NCBI GenBank assembly: GCA_904066235.2
Contig: CAJFCV020000001.1
Location: forward strand, 1,984,001-2,048,000
Origin: Bursaphelenchus xylophilus
Lineage: Eukaryota > Nematoda > Chromadorea > Rhabditida > Aphelenchoididae
Direction of reading: 5' to 3'
DNA length: 64,000 nt
The notes below the pieces were generated by a model that saw only the letters and a program-made list of their open reading frames with translations, was not told the origin of the DNA and did not search any database. Made by a program: the position numbers and the translations under genes. Position 1 is the stretch's first letter. Each line of letters begins with the position of its first letter. Shown here one piece after another: positions 54,359 to 64,000 of this stretch.

Positions 54359-55143
54359 GCATAGACGTTATATCGTCGTTTCAAATTATTGCAAAATAAA
54401 GTGCGCTAAATCCAGTATTTTTAGAGAAAATTAAAAAATTTACTTTTTAAAATTACTGCATAAGAAAAAAGTAACAATCAGGAAAAAATAACATGGTTTT
54501 CGAAATCCCCGCCCTCGAAAACCCCTAAATCGAATATTTTTCGAAAATTTTCAAAAAACTACTTTTTAACACTATTACTTAAGATTTTTGAATAAATCCA
54601 TTCAGATGCCATTTCTCTTCCTCATTATCTAATTGAATGGACGAAATTGCTCTGATCGGATCCCCAAGAGGCATAAAATTACGATCATCGAATGGGATAT
54701 GAGGTAAGCTCGCGTTTGATGTGTTTTCTTCAAGTTTAGGTCAATATGCCCGGGAAACTTTTTGGATGTTGTACTAGGCACCAGATCTTGGTGGTTTTGG
54801 TCAGAACGGGCTGGAAGGTGAAAATTTTTCTGATGTGTTTCGTGAGTTTCATTGGGGGTTACCAGAGGTGAAGGACGCATGCCTTCAACCTTATTTTAGT
54901 CGGAACTTTGAAATATTCATCTAATATTGTAGTAGGTATCAATCTGTTGAAAAACTCCGAGAAATTATATTTTCGGCTTGATGTTGGCTGATAGATTGAG
55001 GCCAAACGATTTTCTCAAACAAACAAGGATATCATCATGGGTTCAGGATCGAGTTTTAGCGCTGTTTGAAGAAACAATTCAAATCTGAATGTCGCGGAAA
55101 ACGTTTTACTGAAAAAAACACAAGGAAATGAAGGGACATCACA

Positions 55144-58100
55144 TTAAAACCACATATCACTCTGGCTCCGGCTGAGTGTTATGTCAAAATCTTCTTTCTT
55201 CGGCGTTCTTCTTGCACCCTTTTTCATCACCAAACGACTGCTACCCTCTGAAATAGTCTTGGCAGTGTGAGCGGCAACGGCCGCGGCATGTTTTCCAGCT
55301 TCTTCCCTCTCTCTTCTCCGCCGGCTTCTCTCTTCGCTCAGTTCTTTGCGGGTTTTTTTTGGATACGCATTTTCAAAACGTGGGACACATTCTTGGTGTC
55401 CACAGTTTTCAACCCCACATGGTTGGGTTCTCTCCTCGGGCGGAATTATGACGATTTTTTCCCACCGCTTTGTGGTGTCCCACCAAGGGTCCGTGTATTC
55501 GAACTTGAACTTCTTTTGGAGCTAAAAATGTGGAAAGTCAACAACAAAAAAAAAACTGGTATGCAATCAACAAAAAAAATGCATAATCCAAAAAATTTGC
55601 ATAGACTTCTTCTCATTTCTCGAATTTCCTCACCTTCTCCATATAAGACAGCACCTCGTTCATATTGATTGTTTCGCTTGCGTTCTTGTACCAAATCATT
55701 TGGGCCAAATCGTAGATAATTGCATTCTGGTCGGTGAGTGGCTCCAATTTCTTGAAAAACGCCATCTTCCGGTCGAAGTGCATTTTGAATACAATCTTAC
55801 GCTTCGCATTCTTGGACGGGTCGTTGTGCTAAACCCAAGAATGGTTGAAAGAAAATTGGCAAAAAATGAAAGTCAAATCTGAATGTTCGAGAAAAATGCA
55901 AACTTCTAAAGTTCCCATGCGACCGACAAGAGCAAGTTGGCCTTACCTCGTTTCGGACATGCCAAGGAGGCTTATCGCTTCTGTCACGGAAGATAAACAC
56001 GACCATGAGCAGCCACGACTGCATATCGGTTACCATGCTGGCGGGTTCGCGTCTATGGTTCGTCGCTGACATGAAGTCGGGGTTGCTGAAGGAATTGAAC
56101 TCGTACTCCGTACCGAACATTTCCGCGAAACAAAGGTGGCGAAGGAGACACTGAAAATGATACAATCAAAAAACACAAAAACGACACAGGCTTTTGTCGT
56201 CGGGAGAGTGCTTTCGGAGCTCTCGGAGAGCCGTCAACCGACACTCCTGCAGATGGCCCCGGTAGAAAAAATTGTTACCTTTTCCGTCATAAAAACTTGG
56301 ATTGAGTACGGAAAGGTCCGCTGCGGAAAGGTCCGCTAAAAAAAAAGAACAGAGGAGGGCGGGGGAGGGGTGGGGGAGGTTTTCGATGGCGCTGATTTCG
56401 AAAATCATATCAATTTTTTCTGACTTTTACAATTTTGCTTAAGCAGTAGTGTCATTTTCGCTGTAAAGACGAAAAAAGCGTCATAAGTTTTCTTACAGTA
56501 CCATACAAGTTCGACCAAGTTTTTACCAATTAAAACATTTATTTTAAAGAATTGAGGATGAGAATTCTTCCTCATGAATTGAGGAAGAATTGAGGAACAT
56601 TCAGAAGAAATGGATACAATTTTCAAAATCAGCACCACCGAAAACCCCTAAATCCATTACTCAAAAAAAAATTTTTTTTTTAAATTACTAATTAACACTA
56701 CTGCTTAAGCAAAATTGTAAAATTCAGAAAAAATGGATACGATATTCGAAATCAGCGCCATCGAAAACCTCCCTCCCTCCCCGCCATCCTATTTTCTTTT
56801 TTTTAGCGGGCCTTTTCACGACGGACCTTTCCGTCCTTCGTGAAAAATTTGCGCCAAGTTTCACCAAAATCCGAGCGCCGCATTTTCTGTTTAAACTCCC
56901 ACCCAAAGTCTCATCGCACCGTAAAAAAAATAATATCAAAAAAAGGTCCAACTCCTCACCGTATTTTCATCTGGCCTTCTCTGCATGTAACTACCCGGTG
57001 TAATGTTCATATGAGCGCCTTTCGCTTGTTGGAGTTGCAAAATCGGTAGCAGGAGGTGGTATGCGATGATGAGTTTTTGCTGGAGCTCGATTGCTGTCGT
57101 GTCAAGAAACGTAGCCATGTCCTGATAACAGAGCGGCACGACCAGGCATACGTTCTCGTTTCCGCCATAATCCAGAACCTCCGCGAGGAGACTTGGACTG
57201 AAAAAAAAAAATCCAACGTGGCTTGAAAAATGGATGCCTCAAGCAAAACCGCTGAATTTTCCCGCCCAAACCCACCAAGAGCTGACGGATCTCAAGACCT
57301 GATGGATCCCTTGGCTATTGCGGCATTCCGCAAAGGCGTCTAACACTTTGTCAAAAATCTTGACGGCCACATAGTCGTCGCCCCGACGTCCCATTCGATA
57401 CTTGTAGACCGCGGTCCTTACCCCTTGGCCCAGCTTCCTTATAAAAAAGTAGGAGCGGAAACCCCCTACAAACATTTTGGGGATTGCGACAGGAAAGTCG
57501 TCATCCTCCATCTGCTTGGCTACCAGACTCTCCATATCAAAGAGTACATCGAAGGATTTCGGGTCTTCGTCCCTGAAAAAAACGAGAGGTGGAAAACGGC
57601 CGAAAACGAATTTTTTGGCAGAAATTTGAAATTTTTGTCGAGCTTTGACAAGGAAAGTACTTCTACGGAGTTACAGGTCGCAAAAAATCGTTTTCATTGA
57701 TTTAAAAGAGAGACGAAATGTCGCGAAATTATCGGCACTTTTTCTCGCCTGAAACAATTGCTTTTTCTCGAAAAGGGAGAAGAAAGATAAGAAAATGCGT
57801 TTTATCGGATAGTGACATTTCGTTTTGAACGAATCACCAAAAAGGGGCGGGAAATTTTTTCTTCTATTTTGGATTGACGCGTGAGGATTTTTTCGCCCTT
57901 ACAAACCAAAATCGGGAAGCTAATTTTTACATATTCTGAATGCGAAAAATTCTGCGATTTTGTGTGTCTCGACCTGCAACCCCATACCCCATAAAAGTAC
58001 TCTTTTGTCAAAAGTTTTGAAAAACATCTTACTCATCCGATTCGTCCTCCATATATTCCAGGAACACTTCCCCGTCCTCATCCTTTTCCTCCTTTTTGAG

Positions 58101-60165
58101 GCTCTTCGTGTTCTCCTGCGCACTGTGGGGCAGAGGGGCGGTCACCGATGGCGGTTTTCCCTGGGATAACTTCTTCTTCTTCTCCTTCTTCTCCGTCTTC
58201 TTGCCGCAGCACATGCATATTTCCCGGCATTTCTGAATAGAAAAAGTAATAAATACAAAAAAACTATGCGGAATAAAGTCCATTTTTCAAATTAAATAGT
58301 TTTAAAAATTTCAAAACTAAAAAAATATACAGAAAAATCAAAAAAAAACGCCACAAAAAAATCCACTGCACGGCAAAACTACAAAGATTCCGAAAAATCA
58401 CTGCACCGCAAAAAATAAAAATCAAACCCCCAAAAACTCACCACACAAACGACAATCCCGACGATTATCAAGCCAAGAAAAACCGCGACAGCGAGACTTC
58501 CAAGCACTAGCGCCGCAAGTTCGAGTTGGCTTTGGACAGCCACATCGGATGTTTCCGAGACAGGAAGAGCGCTGGAAAAAATTAAAAATCAACGAACGCA
58601 AAACCCACGTCGTTGTTTCAGTGGAATCGATATGCGTGAACCGAATGAAGGTGTTGTCGACCATCTCCTCGGTAATTGTGCTGGGCATCTCACAGCTGGC
58701 CAAGATGGTGAGGTATCGCTTAAATAAAGGTTTTAGGGCACGAAACATATTCAAACAATTATATACCAACTGTCACTTGAAATTTGTCATTATTTCGGCA
58801 AAGTTTTTTGAATAAAGTTGCCAAACTTAGCCACAAACTTACAAGATGATAGTATTGAGTCGGCGTATCCGGCGTCAAAATAATTGGGGCGGTATCGCAT
58901 TCATGTGGTTCCCAAGGAAGCTCAAACTCATCAACGTTCACCTCCGTGCACGTGCCGTTCTTCTTAAAAATAAACGTTCCCTCCACATCATCGACTCCAA
59001 ATCGTTCGGAGCAATCGATATTGGGTTGCTCGTGTTTTGCTTCTATTACGTCCAGCTTCTTATATATTAGAGATAGATATGAATGCTTATTGTGGATCAC
59101 ATACACCGCGTTTCCGAACAGATACGGGCAGGTTCTTTGGGTACAATCAGCGACCACATTCAATTCCTTGTCGTCTCCGATCACGGGACATTCCCTAAAA
59201 ATAAACAAACAAGTTGCGACGATAGGGGACGAAAAGGCCTGCTAAAAAAGGGTGTGGCGGTGGGAGAGGTGCTCTATGGCGCAGATTTCAAAAATCAAAT
59301 CTACATCGTACTAATTTTTCTGCATTAAGCAAAATGGATACGATTTTTGAAATATTCGCCATCGAAAAACCCTAAATCCACCATTCGACAAAAAAATCAA
59401 AACTTTACTACTTAACACTACTCCTTAAGAAAAACTCTCAAAATCAGAAAAAAAAACGATTTTTGAAATGTCCACCACTGATTTTCCTCCCCCAAACGAG
59501 CCGTAAACTTACTGAGGTTCTGGATCACTGCTGACTTTTGTCACTTGACCCCCAACAATTGTCTTGTCTCCTTGGATCGACATTTGCAGACGAATCCCTT
59601 GAAAGGCAGGACCATCGTACTTGATAGGGGAACTGAAAACATGCAAAATCGAATAAATTATGTTGGATTCAGTGTTTCTCTCCGCAGAAGAACCGTAATA
59701 TAACCAGCAATAAACATATATATACCAAAATTTTCAAGTCTGATTGTGAATCGGTCTCCAACTTTTGACAGAAAATATTTTTTCAAAAAGTGTTTTCCTT
59801 AAACGGGAGCTAAGTTTAGGAAAACCTTTAGAAACCCCGTTTTAAGCTATCCCTAAAATTTTCGGCTGTTCTGAGATCCCAAAAAATACCGAGGACTTAT
59901 GCTTTATGATGTTGTTTCCCAAAAAAGCCAGCCTACTACGATTTAGCCTGTAAGAATAAACAACATCCCCCTTCCTCTACTGAAAACAACAAAAAATTGC
60001 TTACGTTTCGAAGCCGGTCGCGTTATCCATTGTGACAAACTTTTCGATCGTCCCGTCCGTCACCTTGAACGACGTGACCTCAAAGTTGTTCGGCTTGACA
60101 TCGCCGAACAGTGTGTTGCAAGCTTGCAAAGCCCGTATGATGATCGCGACTTTGCCCAAATCCAT
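55144..60165 (-). CDS. Kinase gene B: receptor-like CK1/TTBKL pseudokinase with Cys-containing N-terminal region
   Basis: Eleven exons in phase: 60005-60165, 59513-59632, 58843-59194, 58609-58718, 58442-58571, 58033-58232, 57276-57572, 56960-57197, 55947-56150, 55634-55828, 55144-55521; 794 aa. Residues 1-247 precede the membrane and contain several Cys (ADCTQRTCPYLF; NIDCSERFG; GTCTEVNVDE; HECDTAP). The transmembrane helix is about 267-290. Juxtamembrane: CMCCGKKTEKKEKKKK. Kinase domain: Gly loop GQGVRTAV (third Gly lost), K429 kept in VAVKI, catalytic loop HMNITPGS (Asp to Asn521, Lys to Thr, Asn to Ser), DFG replaced by HLC (541-543). CK1 marks TDMQSW and PPW remain. A basic 126-aa last exon ends the protein. 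Catalysis looks impossible; a binding or scaffold role is inferred. A signal peptide is not clear at this start, so a further 5' exon is possible. Confidence 0.8.
56310..56850. mobile_element. Foldback element in gene B intron 8
   Basis: Inner inverted arms 56372-56460 and about 56700-56790 (GGGAGGTTTTCGATGGCGCT; ATTTTGCTTAAGCAGTAGTG and inverses), wrapped by an outer pair GGAAAGGTCCGC and ACGGACCTTTCC. Shares its arm sequence with the dispersed repeat at 52.1, 59.3 and 61.6 kb. Confidence 0.72.
57690..57875. repeat. Repeat in gene B intron 6, inverse of 50105-50290
   Basis: GAGAGACGAAATGTCGCGAA, GCGTTTTATCGGATAGTGAC and CACCAAAAAGGGGCGGGAAA, the inverse of the gene A intron repeat. Confidence 0.7.
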
Positions 60166-60460
60166 CGCCACGGAGAAAAGACTTCGTTCGACCGTTCAGC
60201 GTGAGGAAAATTGCAGCAACTGACCGAATGGCGACAAAACGACGAAAGAAAACTTTCTCTACGAACGTCACGCACTTTTATGCAAATTTATGCAAGACGT
60301 TGTGGGAAAATGGGTTTTAGACTCAAATTTTCGTTTTTTCCAAAAAAACGGTTGATTTTCAACTGAAAATTCTTCGAAAAACGGTTGATATAAAAATTTT
60401 GCCCGTATTTTTCGAACATGCAAGGGGCGACACGCTTTTGTCCGGTTTTGGTCGTGAATG

Positions 60461-60645
60461 GACTGGCAATTTACCAAGAAAAGACGCGAAAAAACGTTTT
60501 GTCGAGGAAGAAATGGGGAATTTGTGAGGCGAGAGAGTACGTTTTTGTGTGTCTTTTTTCTCTCTTTCTCTGCAAAATCAAGACGAAGTGTAAAAAACCG
60601 ATAGCGAAGAGTCTATTCCGGTCACCGGACTCATCAGTTTGACGT
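60461..60645. mobile_element. Copy of the ACGTCAAACTGAG MITE, between genes C and B
   Basis: Matches 44499-44720 in inverse orientation: ACGCGAAAAAACGTTTTGTC, CGATAGCGAAGAGTCTATTC and CTCATCAGTTTGACG. The left end is diverged or truncated and no clean duplication is seen. Confidence 0.7.
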
Positions 60646-60751
60646 GTGCCGTGCATGCGCTTTAAACCAACTATAAACCAAGTGCAATTTAACATTCGTT
60701 TATTACAAATACATTTCAGTGTCGCAATAAAAAATTCGCAAACATTCACGT

Positions 60752-63730
60752 TTATTCGCCAACCTTACTCCACCAGGGATCGTCAAAGCGAAACTGGAAG
60801 GTCTGTTGTGTCTGAAAGGGTTCGTTAAAACATGGCACGTGTTGCAAAACATTCTTATCATACAAAGACCTACCTTGTTCAGACATACCATGACTGCCGT
60901 CATGTCTACCGAGTCACCGTACTTCTTCTCCCATATCAATCCCAGCAAGGTTTTAATCAGCTTGTCTTCGGGCGTGTCCTCTTGCCAATTGGCAAAACTT
61001 GCGATTTTGACCTCCGCCATTCTCATGGAGGCTGCCATTACGTCAGGGTCCTCCCGCCTCAGGTCCTCATTCTCATCCCACGGCAACGTGAAATGGATCA
61101 GCTCGACGAACATGATGAACCACGACTGCATGTCGTCCACGATGCTGACCTTCTGCGTAAAATGGCACGGCAACGACATGTAGTCCATTGTCCCATTGCA
61201 AAAACTCCTCTTGGCGTCGAATCTCTTCACTAGTCCAAAATCACAGAGGACCACCTGAAACAAGCTAGTGCACAGTGCAGTGAAATGAGGAGGAATTTGT
61301 GCGCAGCACGTCAAATTGAGAAAAACTAAAACATTCCAATGGATGGATCGGCAATTTGCCAAAAAAAGACGCGAAAAAACGTTTTGTCGGAGAAGAAATG
61401 GGGAACTTTTGGGGCGAGAGAGTACGTTTTTGCGTGTGTTTTTTCTCTCTTTCTCTGCGAAATCAGGACGAAGTGTAAAAAACCGATAGCGAAGGGTCTA
61501 TTCCGGTCCCCGGACTGCTCAGCTTGACCGTGCGCAGTGCAGTAAGGTGGAACGTCGTCAAGTTGGAAAAAGTCAACTGGGGAAACTGAAGTGTTATTTT
61601 TTCGACGTAAGTTTCGAAATTAGAATAATCGATGGCGCTGATTTCGAAAATGACATTCATTTTTTAATCACTACTATTTTGCTTATGTAGTACTGTAGAC
61701 TTTCCACAATTGACTTTTTCCCCATTCGTCGCTCCCCGCAAAAAAAAGCGATCAAAAATTTCATAAAAAATTCAGAATCGAGTGTAGTGCGCAGACTGTG
61801 AAAAAATAAAAAAAAACCTTTTTTACCTTATTTTTCTTCGGCTCTTTTTGCATGTAGTTCTCCGGCTTGATGTCCAAGTGGGCGTATTTGATATTCTGGA
61901 GCTGCACGATACCCTGCAGATACTGGAACCCAATGTTGATCCGCTGGGCCATGGTATAATCGGTGAGATTCATCCGGACATTCTCCATGCAGCAGTAGTA
62001 AAACGGCATGACCATGAAAATCGAGGTTTCGTATTTGCCATAATCTATCACCTCGGTTACGTAAAGGTCTCTGAAGACAGACAGAATTGGAAAAATAACA
62101 AAACTTTCGGTGATATTTTATACGAAAAATTGCACTGTGCATTTTGGGTGACATTTTATACGAAAAATTGCACTGTGCATTTTGGGTGACATTTTATACG
62201 AAAAATTGCACTGTGCATTTTGGGGGACATTTTATACGAAAAATTGCACTGTGTAAAATTTTATTTTTAGGTGACATTTTATACGAAAAATTACACTATG
62301 CAAAATTTTTATTTTTGGGTGACATTTTATACGAAAAATTGCACTGTGCAAAATTTTATTTTTAGGTGACATTTTATACGAAAAAATTGGAAAAAATCAG
62401 GCCTACCCATCGATGAACTGTTGAATCTGACGAATCAGCATGAATTCCTTTCGAGCGTTCCTCAATTTGATTGGATCCGTTGTTTTTAAGAACTTCACGG
62501 CCACTTCACGGTTGCCCCAATCGCGAGTTTTATACTTATAAACCGCACCAAACCCGCCTTGGCCGAGTTTCTCGACGAAGACGTAGGCGTTGGATACACG
62601 AATGACCCCAGGAACTTGAAGATCGAAATCCTCGTCGTAGAACACCTTTTTCCCCTTCAAATGCATCACTGGTACAAAGTCTAACGGGTTCTCACTTTGA
62701 AGATTCTCATCAATATTTCTGAAATTAACACTAGGAAAAACGGATTTTGAGTAGTTTTAAAATGACTGCAGGCACCCATTAAACACATGACTAAAATGTT
62801 TTTTGCTAATTCTCTCATTAACCTACTGTAATTTACAATTTAATGTTTTTACAGTAATCGACTATTACAACATAACTACTTTTCAGAACTGGCTGAAATA
62901 GCAAATACTGACGTTTTCTAGCACGCCAGTCATTATGAATTCAGAATTTCGGAAGTCGGGTTACTGTAACACACCGCAATGCGGTTTCGGCCGAACAAAA
63001 TCGGTCATAAAATTTTTTTTTCTCAAATGCCGCAGCTGATTTTTATATATGTTAACCAGCGTAAAATTCTGCTCTAGAAACTTCCAAAAAAAGTGTAAAA
63101 AGTCATCATCACTTTTTCGTGGTGTAGTGGATTTTGGTCAAATTTAGTAATCCAGCGGGCGCGGGTTCGATCCCCGTGGAAGGAAAATTCGTAAAACTGC
63201 GCAAGACTTTAAAAAATTGGTTGATATAAATTGATTATGTCCAAAAGAAGTATAAAAAATTGTATTCAACTCCGTATTTGAAAGCATTTTTTGAAGACAA
63301 GGCCAATTTAGTCTAGGCAATGGCTACGATTTGTAATATTTAGGTTTTTTAGCCTTCTGAGTTCAATAGCTCTCTTTTTCAGTTCGCCAACTCACCCATC
63401 CGAATCCTGTTCATAGACTGTAGCCTTGTTTTTCGGGATGTTCGTCTTCTTCTTGGCTCGACTCGCAGTCAAATCCATTTTTTCCACCGCCTTTTTATCT
63501 CCAACTTTTTCAGCGTTGACCTTCGGCTTCTCCTCAATTTTCCCGCTGCTAGCTTTGGCTGGGACTGGTGCTTTGACTGGGCCTGGTGGTGGGACTGGCG
63601 CTGGCGCTTTGGCTGGGACTGGTGCTTTGGCTCGGCCTGGTGCTGGTACTGGAGCTTTGGCTACTGGTGTTGCCTTGGCTTGGACAACAACCTTCTTCTT
63701 GCAGCAACAGATACACCTTTCTCTGCATTT
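60752..63730 (-). CDS. Kinase gene C (5' end outside window): CK1/TTBKL-like kinase with intact catalytic residues
   Basis: Exons in phase: 63396-63730, 62407-62718, 61827-62070, 60874-61254, 60752-60811; 443 aa visible. The first visible exon is the juxtamembrane type (KCRERCICCCKKK, like gene B's KCREICMCCGKK) and then an Ala/Pro/Val/Lys repeat tract. Gly loop GQGGFGAVYKY, VAVKF lysine, catalytic loop HLDIKPEN and CDFG are all intact; DDMQSW and LPW give the CK1-superfamily look. The exons for the C-lobe halves that are separate in A and B are fused here (381 nt). It ends DPWWSKVGE, matching gene B's DPWWDTT. AATAAA on the minus strand at about 60697. A transmembrane exon is expected upstream but is not seen before 64000. 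Probably the active member of the trio. Confidence 0.82.
61307..61529. mobile_element. 223-bp MITE with 8-bp target duplication GTGCGCAG, gene C intron
   Basis: Left CACGTCAAATTGAG and right CTCAGCTTGACC; GTGCGCAG at 61299-61306 and 61530-61537. Same family as 44499-44720 with an independent 8-bp duplication. Confidence 0.85.
62111..62392. repeat. Tandem repeat of TGACATTTTATACGAAAAAT, 7 units of 38-48 bp
   Basis: Seven units, each TGACATTTTATACGAAAAAT followed by TGCACTGTGCA-like sequence; the last four units carry an extra AAATTTTATTTTT. Lies in the gene C intron between the N-lobe and catalytic-loop exons. It begins like the TATACGAT palindromes but lacks the returning arm. Confidence 0.9.
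62745..63205. mobile_element. Single-arm relative of the pad-1 foldback, with tRNA-like segment
   Basis: Order of blocks matches the left foldback arm: AATTCTCTCATTAACCTA, TTACAGTAA, AAATTCTGCTCTAGAAAC, then TTTCGTGGTGTAGTGGATTT and GGGTTCGATCCCCGT. The T arm pairs well here (GCGGG with CCCGT), better than in the pad-1 copies, so this may be closer to the ancestral tRNA-derived unit. Lies in the gene C intron between exons 63396-63730 and 62407-62718. Confidence 0.6.
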
Positions 63731-64000
63731 CTGGAAAATTTAAAAAAAAATAGTTAAAAAATATTTTAAAATTTCTTAAAAGAGAGTTTTTTACAAACTG
63801 AAGCTTCCCTCCAAGGGGCCCGGACATTGTTGCAACGACCATCACCAAATTTCTTGAAACTAGGCCAGTAGAAGGGCCTGGGCATGCTGATGAAAAGCGA
63901 AGAAGGGTTTCGCGAAATTTCATCCATTCCGGGATTAATGTAACATTTTGTATTTTATAAAGTGGCGTTGGTTGTGGGCCGGGTGATGGTTCTATGAGTC
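63731..64000. other. Right edge, intron of gene C; no exon identified
   Basis: A 124-aa minus-strand frame here overlaps the first visible exon in another phase and shows no transmembrane helix or family match, so it is not called. The missing 5' exons should lie to the right. Confidence 0.4.

Noticed and set aside
61463..63923. Pro/Ser/Thr-rich and other minus-strand frames overlapping gene C exons
   Set aside because: Shadow frames; the spliced kinase model explains the sequence.

Overview
The window looks like AT-rich nuclear DNA of a nematode, most likely a rhabditid. The evidence is short introns with TTTCAG-type 3' splice sites, AATAAA signals just past stop codons, worm-type gene families (an IFT57/CHE-13 homologue, a DOP1/PAD-1 homologue, divergent CK1/TTBKL-like kinases, a cathepsin L-like protease, a small secreted protein) and a BEL/Pao retrotransposon. 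Species cannot be named. All gene models were built by hand: each exon junction was checked for GT/GC-AG sites and reading phase. No transcript or database search was available.

Layout. 1-1.1 kb: 3' end of an acyltransferase/SGNH gene. 1.6-4.3 kb: IFT57 (che-13 type, 6 exons, +), with three nested inverted-repeat elements in intron 1 and a 209-bp tandem repeat overlapping its 3' end. 5.7-29.4 kb: one 22-exon DOP1 (pad-1) gene on the minus strand, about 2,559 codons. Its introns hold short palindromes, a 1.8-kb foldback with tRNA-like segments, two tandem arrays, several MITEs and a complete BAR-like gene on the opposite strand. 29.4-43.8 kb: mostly repeats, with an internally deleted BEL/Pao element (identical 150-bp LTRs, 4-bp target duplication) inserted into an older 451-bp palindromic MITE. 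43.8-45.3 kb: a small secreted-protein gene amid MITEs. 46.6-47.1 kb: a LINE relic.

47.2-64 kb: the most interesting part. Three paralogous minus-strand genes (A, B and partial C) encode CK1/TTBKL-like kinase domains with shared intron phases. A and B carry a transmembrane segment ahead of the kinase domain, and C starts with the same juxtamembrane exon, its upstream part lying beyond the window. Active-site residues are intact in C, partly changed in A (DFG to NFG) and lost in B (catalytic loop and DFG both gone). B also has a Cys-containing N-terminal region whose first exon resembles a second kinase catalytic loop. Gene A seems to have lost that region. A cathepsin L-like cysteine protease gene lies between A and B on the plus strand.

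How the genes relate: IFT57 works in intraflagellar transport and DOP1 in endosome/Golgi trafficking; they converge 3' to 3' and share intronic palindromes, but no functional link is implied. The kinase cluster looks like a local tandem family in which receptor-like kinases are turning into pseudokinases.
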